From contig JARCOQ010000068.1 in assembly GCA_029207755.1 (NCBI GenBank), positions 1 through 64,000 on the forward strand: a stretch of 64,000 nucleotides of DNA, read 5' to 3'. Of this stretch, positions 30,038 through 42,700 are shown piece after piece. The notes below the pieces were generated by a model. The model had not been told where the DNA came from, searched no databases, and saw nothing but the letters and a program-made list of their open reading frames with translations. A program made the translations under genes and the position numbers. The first letter of the stretch is position 1; every line of letters starts with the position of its first letter. Source of the DNA: Chamaea fasciata (Eukaryota > Chordata > Aves > Passeriformes > Sylviidae).

Positions 30038-32480
30038 GTAAGCAATGCACCTTATCACTGGTACAAAAGGTTGCCTCTAGTGGTTAAGAAAGATACATCA
30101 GCAGACACCCTTTTTACTTTATCCTTCATCCAGATCCACTCATCAGGTGGGGAAAGCTGTCCCAGCAAAGCTCGGGAAAGTCACTGCGAGGAACTAGGAA
30201 ATCCTACACTGCCTCCCCCTTTCTTGGCCACCAGGCTTCTGACTGCACTGTGAGAGTAGCCCAGCTTTGACAGTGGTGAACGAGCAATCTGACAGACCTT
30301 CTGGGGCAGGAGATCTGATTTCCTTCTCCTCTTGGTTTTCTCCCTGAGCCTGTCCAGGGCTCAAGGAGGAAGCAAGGCCAGATGTGGCCTTGTCTGGTTT
30401 CTTCATGCTGAAAGGTAAAGACGTGTTTCACCAATGAATGAATGCATAGATCCTATTGATAGTAACACTTGGTTAAGGAGCAGATCCATTGAAAGTTTGG
30501 TTGGAAGGGTCATCCAGAGGGCAGATTTAGCTCAGGGCCTGTTGTTCAGGCCTTAGTCCTTCAGTATTTTGTGGTGCAAATCAATGCCCTGGAAAGCTGG
30601 AAACAAATGAGTCCCTCTTGAGCACGTTTCAGAGCGGGAGCAGGATTAGCCCTGCAAGGCCGGGCTAGGGCCAAGAGCAGAGGGCCAGCAGGCTGCATTT
30701 GCCCAGAGGCAGCCGTCCAGACCAAGAAGGCCACTGGTGCCCAGGGCCTGAGGTGCCCGAGGCTGCCTCCCCGCTGTGCAGCTCTGCAGAGCCCGTGGAG
30801 CGCAGGGTCCCGGGCAGCCAGGGCGGCCTGGCTGCCTTGGAGCACGAGGGGTGTCCCAGAATGCTGCGGCCCTTGGCTTTTTAACTGTTGCTCAGAGTCT
30901 TGTCATTAGTCCACACTGTCTGACATGTTTTCCTTTCCTCTGGCATATTGAAGAGAGCTTTTTGAGAAAAGTGGCTGATGTAGCTTCTGCTGGTGCTGGT
31001 GCTTTCGTCTGCAGGTCAGGGCAGGTGGTTTGAACCAAGGACGGAGTCCGCAGTTAACACTGCAGTTTTGCCAAGCCAAGAAAACCATTCACAACTGGGT
31101 GACCGATGCTGAGCAGCTTTGCTAGTTTTTGGAAAGTTATCACCTTAAAAAACCCAACAAATGTTCCTACATGAGGGTACCAGCAGTGTACTAAAGATCC
31201 CAACTTTTTCCACCTCTTTTCTGTGTCTTTGGTGTTTCTAAGTTCCCCATTCCCCAGCAGGAATGAAAGCATGTATGATAATGTGAGTGATTTGAGAGCT
31301 CTGTGTTGTGCCCTGCCACATCAGCGTTGATGACAGGCTGGACATGGACAGGTGTGTCGAGTTCAGTTCATGCCAGTTCTGTGCCAACAGCAGCCCCAAG
31401 ATGCCGAGAAGAACAAGGACGGTGGGTGGGTGTGCACGCACAGCCCTGTGGGCTGACTGCTGTGTGGGCAGAAGGTTCTCAACAGCAGTACATCTTCACT
31501 CCCCCAAGTGGGAAGAATATATCAGATCTATATGAAATGAAAATATTTATGAAACTGCACTCAATGGTACATATTTATGTGTATCATAGATGCAATTTAT
31601 CAAATATAATGCTGCATATTCTATATTTTGATATGCCATAATCAATAGAATCTATCAAATCTAGAGTTGATCTTTCCCTAAGCTATTGCCTGTGGGTCCT
31701 AGAGGCCATCTCCTAGTGTTACTACATTTGTGCCTTCTGGTACTAGTTCTTATAGCAGCAACTCCCCTGGGAGTTCCTCCAGGGAACTTCACAGCAAGGC
31801 CTTCCATCACTGTCGTGGCTGTGGGAACTTGTTGCTTGCCATTTCTCCCCCAGAATCCTTGTGGATTCTGGAGCATGTCAGCACAGGTGTCCATGGCCCT
31901 TCCTTCATCCCCAGCCTGCAGCACTCACAGCCCTGCGGCCTCCCCCTTGCTGCAGCTCGTTTGCAAAGTGCTGCCAAAGGCAGCGGAGCTGGCTCAGGAT
32001 CCCTGTTGGCTCCTGGGCTCCAGGATGACCTTCAGAGGGACACTTGGAGCGCTTCCTGAAGAGCTGCCCGTGGCATGGCGAGTGGATTTGTCCTCCCTGG
32101 GTGCCTCTGGTTGGAGCTGGATGCTCCGTGGAATCCCGGAGTTTTCTCAGCGGCCTTTGGAGCGAGTTCTCAGCCAAGGTGTGGCTCTGCTGCCATCCCA
32201 AATCTGCACCTGCCTTGCCCAGCCTGAGTGCAAGTGGGGCATGTGCTGGGCACGGATGGAGATTTCCATGGCCAAAATCCTCCAGTATATAAAACTGCTC
32301 ATTGCTCTGGACAGCACAAATCACAAAACGCCCATCGCAGTTGACAATTGTAATTTCTTGCAGATTCCTACAGCTGTGCTGCTGATCGACAAATACACCA
32401 GAATTGATTTCACATGGAAAATGTCATTTATTACAAATTGCTACACCTGCGCTGACAATACAGAACTATGCTGATGTCAA
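30038..32480. other. Non-genic DNA upstream of the PAK-like gene
   Basis: No recognisable exon or element. A 262-codon open frame at 31686-32474 starts at a TTG and has a shadow frame on the other strand; it is not accepted as coding. A short ggttggaagggtcatc segment near 30501 faintly resembles a CR1 end. Confidence 0.4.
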
Positions 32481-33130
32481 TTTGAGTCTTAAAAAAGGAA
32501 TTTATTAGATTTTTACAACAATGCTATGCAAAAATATAGAAATATCCACTTCAGTTAAGAAAACTTAATTTATTGCCAACATCTACAACAAGTCACTAGA
32601 CACAAAGATCAATTAGGTGTTTAGCAACTTAATTTATTACGTATTACTGCAAGCCTAAAGCCCATCTAGGAATACAAAAATATCAGTATTTCTATCTAAA
32701 CCGTCGTCTACAAAGATCTCAATCGATACAATGACACAACTATACATCTCCATACATGTTTAAATAGAAAGATACACCCAGATACACCCACCTCAAAATA
32801 CAGAAGTCAATACACAGATGTAAATAGAAAACTGGATATATTTACTTCTAGGAATACCAATATACCTATTTAAAGAGCCATATAACTCCAACTGCATGAA
32901 TAGAAATACCTACACAACTCTATTCATAGGAAATAGAATTAAAACACACATAGAACAGCATACTTACATATACATATACTTACATCCATCCATACATATG
33001 TTATTACGAAGATGTATGCATATATACAGACATATATATGTAGCATACATTTATAAATATACAAAGATACATACAGAAATATTCCTATACAAATAGTAAC
33101 TTGCATATATAAATATCCATGTAATTATTC
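32481..33130. repeat. AT-rich low-complexity tract
   Basis: About 650 bp strongly AT-rich, with many atacatatat and aatatacaaagata-like words, densest at 32940-33120. It sits between GC-rich DNA on both sides. Confidence 0.6.
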
Positions 33131-33532
33131 CTCTCTATGCTACAGTCCATTTATCTTTAAACAGAAATCTAAGCAGAGGGATTCCCGCCACCTCATCTTC
33201 AAAGCCTTTCACTCTGTTCTTGCTTCCTCCCCTGCAGAGCAGCACCCCTGGACAAGGACAGCAGATGGCACTGGCTCAGGGGACAGTGCCTGGGGCCACC
33301 GGCAGCTCCCAGCGCTCCAGGGACAGCCGGGGCTGGAACTGCTGCTCCGCCCGGCCCGGCCGCCAGCTGGGACCCAGCATGGCAACAGGGGACACAGGGG
33401 GCACAGGGGGAGAAACAAGAGCTGAAACAGGCAGCTGAGGGGGGGAAAGAGGTAAAAATGCAGCCTAGACCAACACAAACATCACTCTATCCATCTCTAT
33501 CAATTCACAGACCGTCACGGGGCTTTGCTTTG

Positions 33533-33600
33533 TGATGTCAGGGCACGGTTGCCACGTGGTCGTGGTGACATCGCAAGGTTGCCTTGGTGCCCGGAAGGCC
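33533..33600 (+). promoter_or_regulatory. Candidate promoter of the PAK-like gene (CRE-like, E-box, RFX-like motifs)
   Basis: Within 220 bases upstream of the ATG at 33753 lie a CRE variant TGATGTCA (33533-33540), an E-box CACGTG (33553-33558), a second CRE-like TGACATCG (about 33567-33574) and two ggttgcc RFX half-site-like words. This combination is known from germ-cell promoters. No TATA box is seen. Motif matches only; function is inferred. Confidence 0.35.
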
Positions 33601-33752
33601 TCAGGGGTGTCAGAGCAGCTCTTGGGCTTGCTCGGTGCAGGAACTTGGTCCTGTGCTTGAGGCTTTTGTCAGTGGGCAGCTGCTGACTGACAGGAGACTC
33701 CTTTTAGCTAGCGTTAGAGCGCAGTCTGCAAACTTGCACAGCAGTTGCCACA

Positions 33753-36700
33753 ATGATTGGGCAACTCGCCGCTGCAGCTTTCACTGTTTATGGAGTTACT
33801 TATTCCTGCTATTTCCTGACTAACCTGGCACGTAAGTAGAGGTTTTCCCTGGGTGTCACCTCACCTGGTTTTTGTGTCTTCCTGCTCTTTCTTAGTGACT
33901 GAGTTGATTTGGAAACAGAAAGGCCATTGGGATGCCGCTTGGGTAAAGGTGCTGTCAGCACGTTCAGCTCAAAAGGGGGTGTGTGTAGCCACGGCCGTGC
34001 GGGCAGCATTTGCAAGGGAGCCTGCAGGAGTTGCATTCCCTCCGTGGGAGAGTCTGTGGCAGCAGAGTTTGCCAATTCCTCCATTGCTGGGTCAAGCAGG
34101 ACAACTTTGAAAATGTAGACTGGGAGGCCTTCTTGGAAGGTCTTCTAAAAATGCTGCGGTTGTCTCCAGTTTTCTCAAAGCATCTGCTTCATTTTCCCTT
34201 GTCCACTGCAGGTCACCTGAGCCGGGTATTCAGAGGTGCTGATCCTGAGGTGAGTAAGGAAAGAACATTTGATGTTCCTGGTGTTTAAAATTGTGCAGCA
34301 AGCTGTGAGCTTGGCCTGTGGCAGTAGAGTGTAGAGGGCCAGCTGAGTAGGCTGCAAGAAAATCCATTTCCATGTCTGCTGCAGCAAGAGCAAAGGCATC
34401 ACTGCCTATTTCCTAATTTTCCATTCCAGAGCTTTAAAAGAACTAAAAGATCAGTTTTGCAGAGAGAATGGTGCTTCCTGATAGTAGTCGGGGGGAATAT
34501 GTAATTTGGAGCCATTTGCAGTGTCCAGTTGAATCAGCTCATTCGAATTTAGTCAGAGTGACTTAGAATCCCCTTGCTCTCAAAGATGATGATTTGTGCT
34601 TAGTAGAGCTGGTTCTAGAGCTGAAGAGAAAGAAGGTTCTAAATGAGCCTGTGTCTCACGCTCCTGTCTGTCCACAGATCACTGAAGGAAGAACAGATTC
34701 TCCTCTGGCTTCCTCTGCTCCTGGACAAGAAGCCAACGCGGAGCCAAATGACCCCAAGGCTCCAGCTGTGGTCACACCACAGCCGGAACTTTCCCAGACA
34801 GTAAGTGCCACTTCTGGAGGGCGCTGTCTTTGGTGCGAGGCAGAGCTGCAAGTTTCTGAGCAGCCAGCTCTTGCTGTTGGTGGCTGAGGATGCCGAGTGC
34901 TGCAGTCCTGCCAGACCTAGCCATTCCCCTCAGCCAGTGACAGCTGGAAAATGGGCTTTGAGCTGCCATGTTTAGGCCCCAGCTTGCTGGGATTCTGATA
35001 GGGGCCAGCCTGGAGCAGGAAGGTTCCCTGTGTGCAGAGGAGGGAGCATGTCAAAGGCACTGTGCTCAGCCTTGGTGGATACGTAGGGGACGCTGTGGTC
35101 TGGGGACACCTGTCCCTCTCCACAGACGTGCCAAGTACCCACAGGCACCAAAAGTCTTGATCTGACAACACAAGCTCTTTGGGGTGGTTCGTGCCCATGA
35201 GCTTCTTGGCTGTGCTTACCCGGGAGCATTTCAGAGACACACTGGGGATGTGGAGTTGCTGTTTGAAGACAGGGATCTTGGTGCCTTTGTTGCCAGGTTG
35301 TTCTTTTGCCTCTTCAGGCAGAGCAGTCAGTAGCAGAGCTGACAGGCACTCGGAGTCCACCCGTCTTTTGGCTTTTAATAAGCTGCTAAGAGATGATGTG
35401 TTGTCCGTGAATCTTTGGGGGGCATCTCTTCTCTTGTGTGGCAAAAGACACGTTCCCTGTCAGCTTCCAAAGAGGCTGTTGGAGCTTCAGCCCCAGATGG
35501 AGGCTGATTGTACTGCTAGTGTCACAGTGGGACAGAGTGAAGGGCAGGGAGAGGGGAATTCAATGGAGCTCTTGGGACTGAGGAGGCCAGGAGTCTCCCA
35601 GGCACTGAAAGCACAGAGCCTTGTCATCTGCAGAGATCAGCACTGGGACAGGAGGGTTACAGTGGAAGCAGAGGTGGGCAGGGAAGCAGAAAGAAGTGGC
35701 TGAATGAATATGATTTGTACGCTGAAAAAGGAAAAAGCTGAGCCTGATGGCATCTCCCAGTCACTTGCTCTGCATTTGTGTGTACAGAACGTGGAGGCAG
35801 AGGCACAAGCAGAGCCGCCCAAACCTCCGAGTGACACGATGGCAGCGAGGAGGAAGAGCAGGGAAGACATCAGGAGAACTGAGGATCAATGGAAACTCCA
35901 TCAGGAGAGGGGCAATCAACAAAACCATGTAAGCGGAGGAGTAGTAGCCACTCCCCTGATGGAAGGTTCTGTCTCCTGTTCTTTACGGAACTTTGGAGAC
36001 AAGCTGGAGGCAGAGCTGCAGAAAACTCGGGCTAGGATCAAGGCATGGGAGAAGAGGCTGGAGGAAGAAATGGAGATTCAAACAGAATGCCGAGCGAAAA
36101 TTTGTCTCCTCCTTGAGAAGCAAGAGGCTCTACAGAAACAAGTGAGTGAATGAGCAATAGCCACTGCAGTCACCAACCTGGTGCTTTCTGCCCTTCTTGC
36201 CTTTCCCCTGCAGAGCAGCAGGGGGGTGGGGTGATGCCTCTGAGTGCCGTCCTGCTCCAGTGTGTGTCACAGGCACTCTGAAGGACACTCCCTGCTCTGC
36301 TGAATCTCAGCTGCTGCCCTGCACAGTGTCACTAGTGCTTTGGCCTTTTGGCCAGCAGTCATCTGAATGCATTCCTGCTGGCCTCTTCCTGCTCTCCTTG
36401 TTTCTTGAGATGTTCTTGCAGGTGAACACGGTGACCCAGATGGATCTGGAAAGAAGCTGTCTGTATCCCTTGTGAATCTGGTCCTCTCCCTTTCCTCAGA
36501 GTCGATGACTCTTGGCTGACAGGGACAAGCTGGACTCTCTGACTGCTTTGTTCTCTTTGACTTGAGGTGGAAGTGTTGACATCTCGCCTGGCAGCCTGCA
36601 AAGATTTCCATCAAGTGACTGGCAGCAAGGAGCCCCAAGATTCCTGTGAGGCACAGAAACTGTCCCAAGCAGCAGCGCTGCCGGTTGGGCACGTTCAGAA

Positions 36701-39700
36701 GATGCCGGAGGAAAAGAGGACTCCATGGGAGAAGGTAGAACATTTGAACAAAGAGCTGCAAGTGTGTCTGCAGCCCTTGGAGGGGGAAAAGCGTCCTTGG
36801 GAGAAAGTGGAATGGTCATTTTGGCAGTCACCCTTCAGAAAACCCACGCAAATGCATTTTGGAGAAAATGGACAATGAATCTGGCCTTGCACTCCAGTCA
36901 AACCAGCCTTTGGCTTTGAGCCATCCAGTTTGAGGAGTGGACATCAAAACAAACCCATGGCAGAGCCCTGCATGTGGCTGACAGCATCTTGCTAAGGGCT
37001 TGCATTTGAAATGGGATCTGGAGCTAATCTCTGCCAGCCACTTTTCTTTCTGACACAAACTCCTTTGTTGTCTCAGATCTCCACAGGCTCTTCTGTTGAA
37101 CCTGCAGGAGCAGCAGTGTCACCTGAAGGCACTAGTGCTGGCCAAGCTGTGCAGTGGAACCCGGGCAGTTCGTTCATCTCCAGCACTGACACGGCTTCTG
37201 CTCAGCAACAGGAGATGGAGCATGATGAGGATGAGTCCCTGGAGCTCCTGAGTATGTCTTGTGTCTTTCTTCTCTGAGGGACAGTGTATTGTGTGCACGT
37301 GCCAGCACAGCTGGACCCAATGATCCTCCTCCCTTTGGTGTCCCAGGAGCATTTAGGGCTCCCCACAGGAGAGGCTGTGCTCCAAGGCAGCAAGAGAGTG
37401 CTCTGGGTGTTCCCGCTGCCTCTGAGGGCAGCTTGGACGTGCCTGGGGTTTGCCTGAGCTTCCCCATCTGCTAAAGGCAGAAGCAGGGGTTGTCCTTGCA
37501 TCAGCAGAAGGCTGTGAGCTAGCAAATGATCTGGGCAAGTCCTGTGTGCTAGTGGCCAAACTGGACAGAATAGTCAGCTTCCTAAATTCTCCTTAGACTC
37601 CTGACTTCTCATCCGCCATCCGAGCAAAAAAAACCTTCACGGAAATTGATTGGTTTTGGCATTTTGTCTTCTGGTTGTGGTTTTAGTTTAGGTTTTTTTA
37701 CGGATTTTTTTTGGGTAGAGGTTTTTTCTCCATCTTGAAGGAGCTCTTCTGCCCCATGTGTCTTAGTGGCGTCATTTTGATGACTGTTCTTATTTACCAC
37801 TACTACATCTGCAGGTTTTTTAATGAGAATATTATATATTTGTCAGTGAGGACTCTTTGGAAAGAACATCAGGCGACAGCAGAAACAGAGAGCAAGAGCT
37901 GGTTTTTTTGTGCCCCCAATGAAAAAAACCAGATCTTTTTATTACAATCTGTATTTCATATCCTAGTTTTGTTCCTAGAAAGATGCATCCAAGAGACATA
38001 GGCCTGGGACATGATCAGATAAAAGTGCGCTGTAGGCATTTCTCAGGAGTGAGCCTTCAGCGCCTCTGCTGTATATTCCTCAGATCCATGACACTTTTTC
38101 CTACCTGATTCCCAGTCATTCCCATGACTGTTAGAATGCTACCCACTGGCCCAAGCCCTGCTCAGATCAGTCTCTAGGAAAACACATCAAGCCCTTTGTG
38201 ATTCTACAGCACAAGTCATTGAAGCTGCTTTATGCCCAGAGCAGCTGCTGGTCCTGTGCCCTCAGATGAGACCTGGTGGGGCTGAGAAGAGAGCCCAGCT
38301 GACTGTCTGTCTCCCGTCACCTGTTGGCACAAAAGGGCACTGACGTGCACCTGGGTGTGTCTGCTCTCCAAGCCAATCCTGCCGTGTCCTCAGTGGGGGC
38401 ACCAGCTTGGAAGGGGCTGGGTGTGGCCGTGCCTTCTTGCCATTGCTTGTCAGTGCTGGTGCCTGGGCTTTGGCAGCTTTGTGGCGGTGGCTGCCCTGGC
38501 CCTGAGGGCTGGTGTGAGTGCCGAGGCTGGAGCCTTCCTTAGCTGGGAGAGTCCCGCTGCCGGCCGGCCGCTGCAGCGTGGAGCTGCCGCGAGGCAGCAG
38601 CCCCTGCTCTGGGCCGGCTCCTGCACGGCCTGGGCTGGGCTCACAGAGGGTCAGCATCTCCTCTGGGCAGCTGTCCGTGTCCCGCCGGCACCTGAGGAGC
38701 ACTGCTGTCCTTGCTGCCCTTGCCCGCTGCGGGAAGGTGGGCACGTGTGCGGGGCTGAGAGGGCGAGTGCAATGGCAGGGACTGATCCCTGCTGTCAGGG
38801 GGAGGAGAAGCAGTGTGGTTCTTCACGTGGGCCACGGGCAAGGGCGTCTTCCAGCTCAGCCTGCTCATCAAGGGTGAGGGTCCTGCTGCTGAAGGCCCCT
38901 TGGGATTGGTTAGAGCATGAGCTGCTTGGGTTTACAAAGGGAAAGGCATTCTTTTGGTAAAGTGCTGCAAGGTGGGGAAGATGCCCTCCTCTCCTGGGAA
39001 TGCATCTCCCTGTGCTTTCTTTTCTTTCAAGAGATCTCTTCAAAGGACTGTAGAAAATCATTCTCTGTGCTGGCCTGCTTGTGCTGCAGAGCTGCCTGTC
39101 TTGTTGCAATTGTTGTTGTTGTTACCCAGCTGGCCACAAAGGACTCAGAAGGCCAGACTGTAGAGCCCCAGCAGGGCTGCCTTTTGTATCTCTTGGATGG
39201 TGGGATGTCTGCTTTCAAGTGAGCATCTTGCATTTTGTTTCCCTCAGGGCAAAGGGCGAGCATGGAAAATCCCCGAAGGAAATACATGGAAGAGGAAATT
39301 GTTGGCAGAGGGTGAGTCCAACCACAGTTACTTGTACGCAATCATGGGGCAACGATTTGCTGCTGGAATATCTGTCAAGGGTGAAGTCAGGCAAGCTGCA
39401 AACATATTCAGACACTGGGGTTAGTCTGCCCCATCTCTCAGTACCAGCCAGAATTTGGAAGTGTGGTCAGAAGGAATTGTCAAAGACACTTGGATTTCAT
39501 TGCCAGAAACAGCAACCACCCCTTTTTGTAGCAGGCAGATAACTGTTTGAAGGAACATTTCTTCCCAAGAGTTTGCTGAAGGAAATAGTGTGATCAGGAT
39601 GAAAACTGCCCAGTTTAGAAACTGAAATCCAAGATGAAAGAATCACCTGGCCTTTTGAGCTGAGGCACTAAACCCCAATGCTTCAGAAACAGGCTCAGTG

Positions 39701-42700
39701 CCCATGCACTGGAGAGGAAAATGCATCATCTGCCTTCTGGCAGAGCCCTCCTGCATGCTGCAGGTTGGAGGCGTTTCCAGCAGACATCTCCTGTCTTGGC
39801 TGGCTTTCACTCCAAGGTCTAAATGGCTTCTCCTTTCTTTGCTGCTGTTTTGTTTCTAGGGCTTTTGGAGAGGTTTGCAGAGCCATCGACACTGCCACAG
39901 GACGACAGGTAAATGTCAAGAGCCCCCGCAGATTCTGCTGCTCTCCAGGGCTTTCCTCTCTCGTGTCAGCTGTGGCTGCAGCTGTGGCTAGAGCTGTGCT
40001 GCAAAGGCACAAGAAGCACGGACTGGTGCCAGCCAGCCAGCTGCATTTGGGACAGTCTTTGTCCTGCTCAGCTGCCAGAAGGAAGGCAAGGGGGGCAGCG
40101 GTTCCTTTCAGAGAAGGACGCTCTCCCTGGCTCTCAATTGCTCCAACAAAGGTGGTGCCTTGGAGCATCTCACTGCTCTCTGGGGCTACGGCTTCAGAGT
40201 CCTGAATTCCCATTTCTGGCTGCCAGCAAATACATCTGAATGTTCCTGGCAGTTCCTTAGCCACCTGCAGTGCTGCACTTGGGAACTGCACATAGGGAGA
40301 GATCTGCAAGGCGTCCCTGAAAGCCCCAAGCCCTGCCTAGAGCCCAAGATGTATCCACAGAGTACCAAGGCACGCATTTCTTCCTCTGAAGTACGGACAG
40401 AGAAACAGAGAGTGTGCTCAGAGCTTTGGGGATGAGAGTTGACACACCATTGCTAACAGGTGGACAAGGCAAAATGTGGTCAGTGGCCACGTGTCCTGGA
40501 ACTGGCCCCCAAAGGAGCAGAGAAATGAGCTGTAGGAATGTCAGTTCCTAATTACTCCTTTGTCTAATCGCAAGGCACTTTGGCAGAGCTCACCTGTGTC
40601 ATTGCAAAATCACTCGCTCCATGTGTGTTTTGGTCTCCTTCCACCTGCTTCTAAAGTTACTGATTTTCTGTGTCATTCTAGGTGGCCATCAAGAAAATCA
40701 ATCTTCAAGGACTGAATAGGAATCAACAAACGCTAAATGAAATCATGATCATGAAGAAGAATAAGGGTCCCCATATTGTGGATTATTTAGACAGGTGAGT
40801 GGTCATGGTCTCTTCCCATGAAGGTTTGTTTACATAGTTAAAGCATGCGAGGTTAAAAACCCACTTTGGACACTGGCAGAAAATAGAGCTGTTAATAATC
40901 AGTTAATTATTATTTCTCTACTCATCTCCAGTGGATGGGAAGAGAGTGTATTTTGCCTGCATGTGTCTTCCCTGGCTTTCAAACACTGAGTTGGAACACT
41001 GGCCAAAAACCTGAATCAACCCTCCCATACTAAGTCAATACCCTGTAAGCTCACTGCCTCCATGTTGTCTCAAGATTGATTTTTTCAAGTTTCTTCAATG
41101 CTGATGAAGCATGCTAGGGAGGATTTCCCTTGGATTGTTGCCTCTTTTCCAGGGCTGGCCATGCCAGGAACACTAGGTGTTCCTTTCCAGAAATACCATG
41201 CGGGACAGGTTTTTCATCTTGGCTGATACTAAACTGTACTTTTTGCTTGCTGGCCATCTAAAATATCTCCTTTTTCACAGATGTGCTGTTCTCCTTGAGA
41301 CTGCACAGACTGCAAACAATGCACAGCCTGGAGGGAATGTCTATTCCTTGAATTCTGTCTATGTCACAAAGGGACCCGGAAACAAGAATCAAGCAAAGAA
41401 ACCAATGTATGCATGTTCATCTGCACGGCCTTGTTCCCTTCTTTCAGCTACCTTGTGCTCAACGAACTCTGGCTGGTGATGGAGTACATGGATGGAGGCT
41501 CTCTGAAGGATGTCATCGCTGAGGTTCGCCTATGTGAACACCACGTTGCAACCATCAGTCGAGAGGTGAGGGATCCCATCGGTGCGTCCCAGGGCGTGGG
41601 CAGTATTGTCTGGGAAAGGGGCTCAGGACAGGAGTGATTCCATGAGCCAGGCTTTGTTTCTGTGTCGCTGGTATGCTCTGGGCAAGCAAAAGCATCTCAA
41701 GCGAACTGCCTGCCAGTGCCCCTGCACTCACTGGACTCTGTTCTTGTCCTCTTCTCTCCTGCTGTTGCATTCTCACTCTGGCTCTTGTATTTGCTCTTCT
41801 CCATCTTGCCTCTCTAAACTTTGGCCTGTCTGCACTGCATTCCCTGCCTGTAAAAGCAAAGGTGGGGGTGGCACTGTTTGAAAGCAGCAGCAAAGAAGAA
41901 AGAGAGACTCATTTCTCTGAGTCCTCAGCTGGAAAGGTTAGCAGTGCAGCCAGAATGCTCTGTACTTCTGAGCACATCCACTGCAGCAGCAGTCATCCTG
42001 GCTGGTTTCCAGGGCAGAGTCTACACCAGCAGTTGCTGTTGCTCTTTGACAAGCTGACATGCCTTTCTTTAGAAAGGTGCTGCCCTGCCTGTGTTGGAGC
42101 AGTGAGCTCTTGCCCTCAATGGCACTGTCTTCTGCCATTACTCCCCATTCCCCTGCAGAGGGAATCTTGGAGAGCTCTTTCCTTTCTTGTGTGATGAAAT
42201 CACATCACTGATTTTTGCCCTCCTGTTTCTGGTTTCTCTCTCAGTGCCTGCAAGGACTGCATTTTCTCCATTCCAATCACGTGATACACCGAGATGTGAA
42301 GAGCCTCAACATTCTCCTCAAAACAGATGGCTCTGTCAAGCTGGGTCAGTATATTCTCGGGCAGGTGCAGCATTCCAGGGATATGTGGGCTGTGGGGCTG
42401 CTTTTGAGTGAGTGCCAGCCCCCCCAAAATGGTGCTGGTGGCAGTGCAGGGAGCCTGTTGTGAGCTGAGCACGCGGTGGCAACGTGCACAGACCAATGGC
42501 AAGGATCGAGCAGTGCACAGTGGCATTGCTCTGTGTGTGTCCCTTCCAGAGGGAGGGGGCTACAGGTCTAAAGCTTCAGGGGAACAAAAGACACTGCTGG
42601 AGGCCGTGTAAAAAATGTGGGGATTTTTGAAGCAGCCAATGCCATATTTCCTTGGCTAAAGTCCTGAGGAAACAGAGCAGGGACAGTTGTCTAGGAGATT

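Noticed and set aside
30495..30560. CR1-like words (ggttggaagggtcatc)
   Set aside because: Only one short block matches; too little to call an element.
31686..32474. 262-codon open frame with a signal-peptide-like beginning
   Set aside because: Its first codon is TTG, not ATG. It has a shadow frame on the other strand, no splice context and no recognised family.
35929..35991. Possible 63-bp intron in the PAK-like gene
   Set aside because: The donor is plausible but the 3' side reads acgg rather than ag, the segment is in frame without stops, and 63 bp is very short. It is kept as exon.
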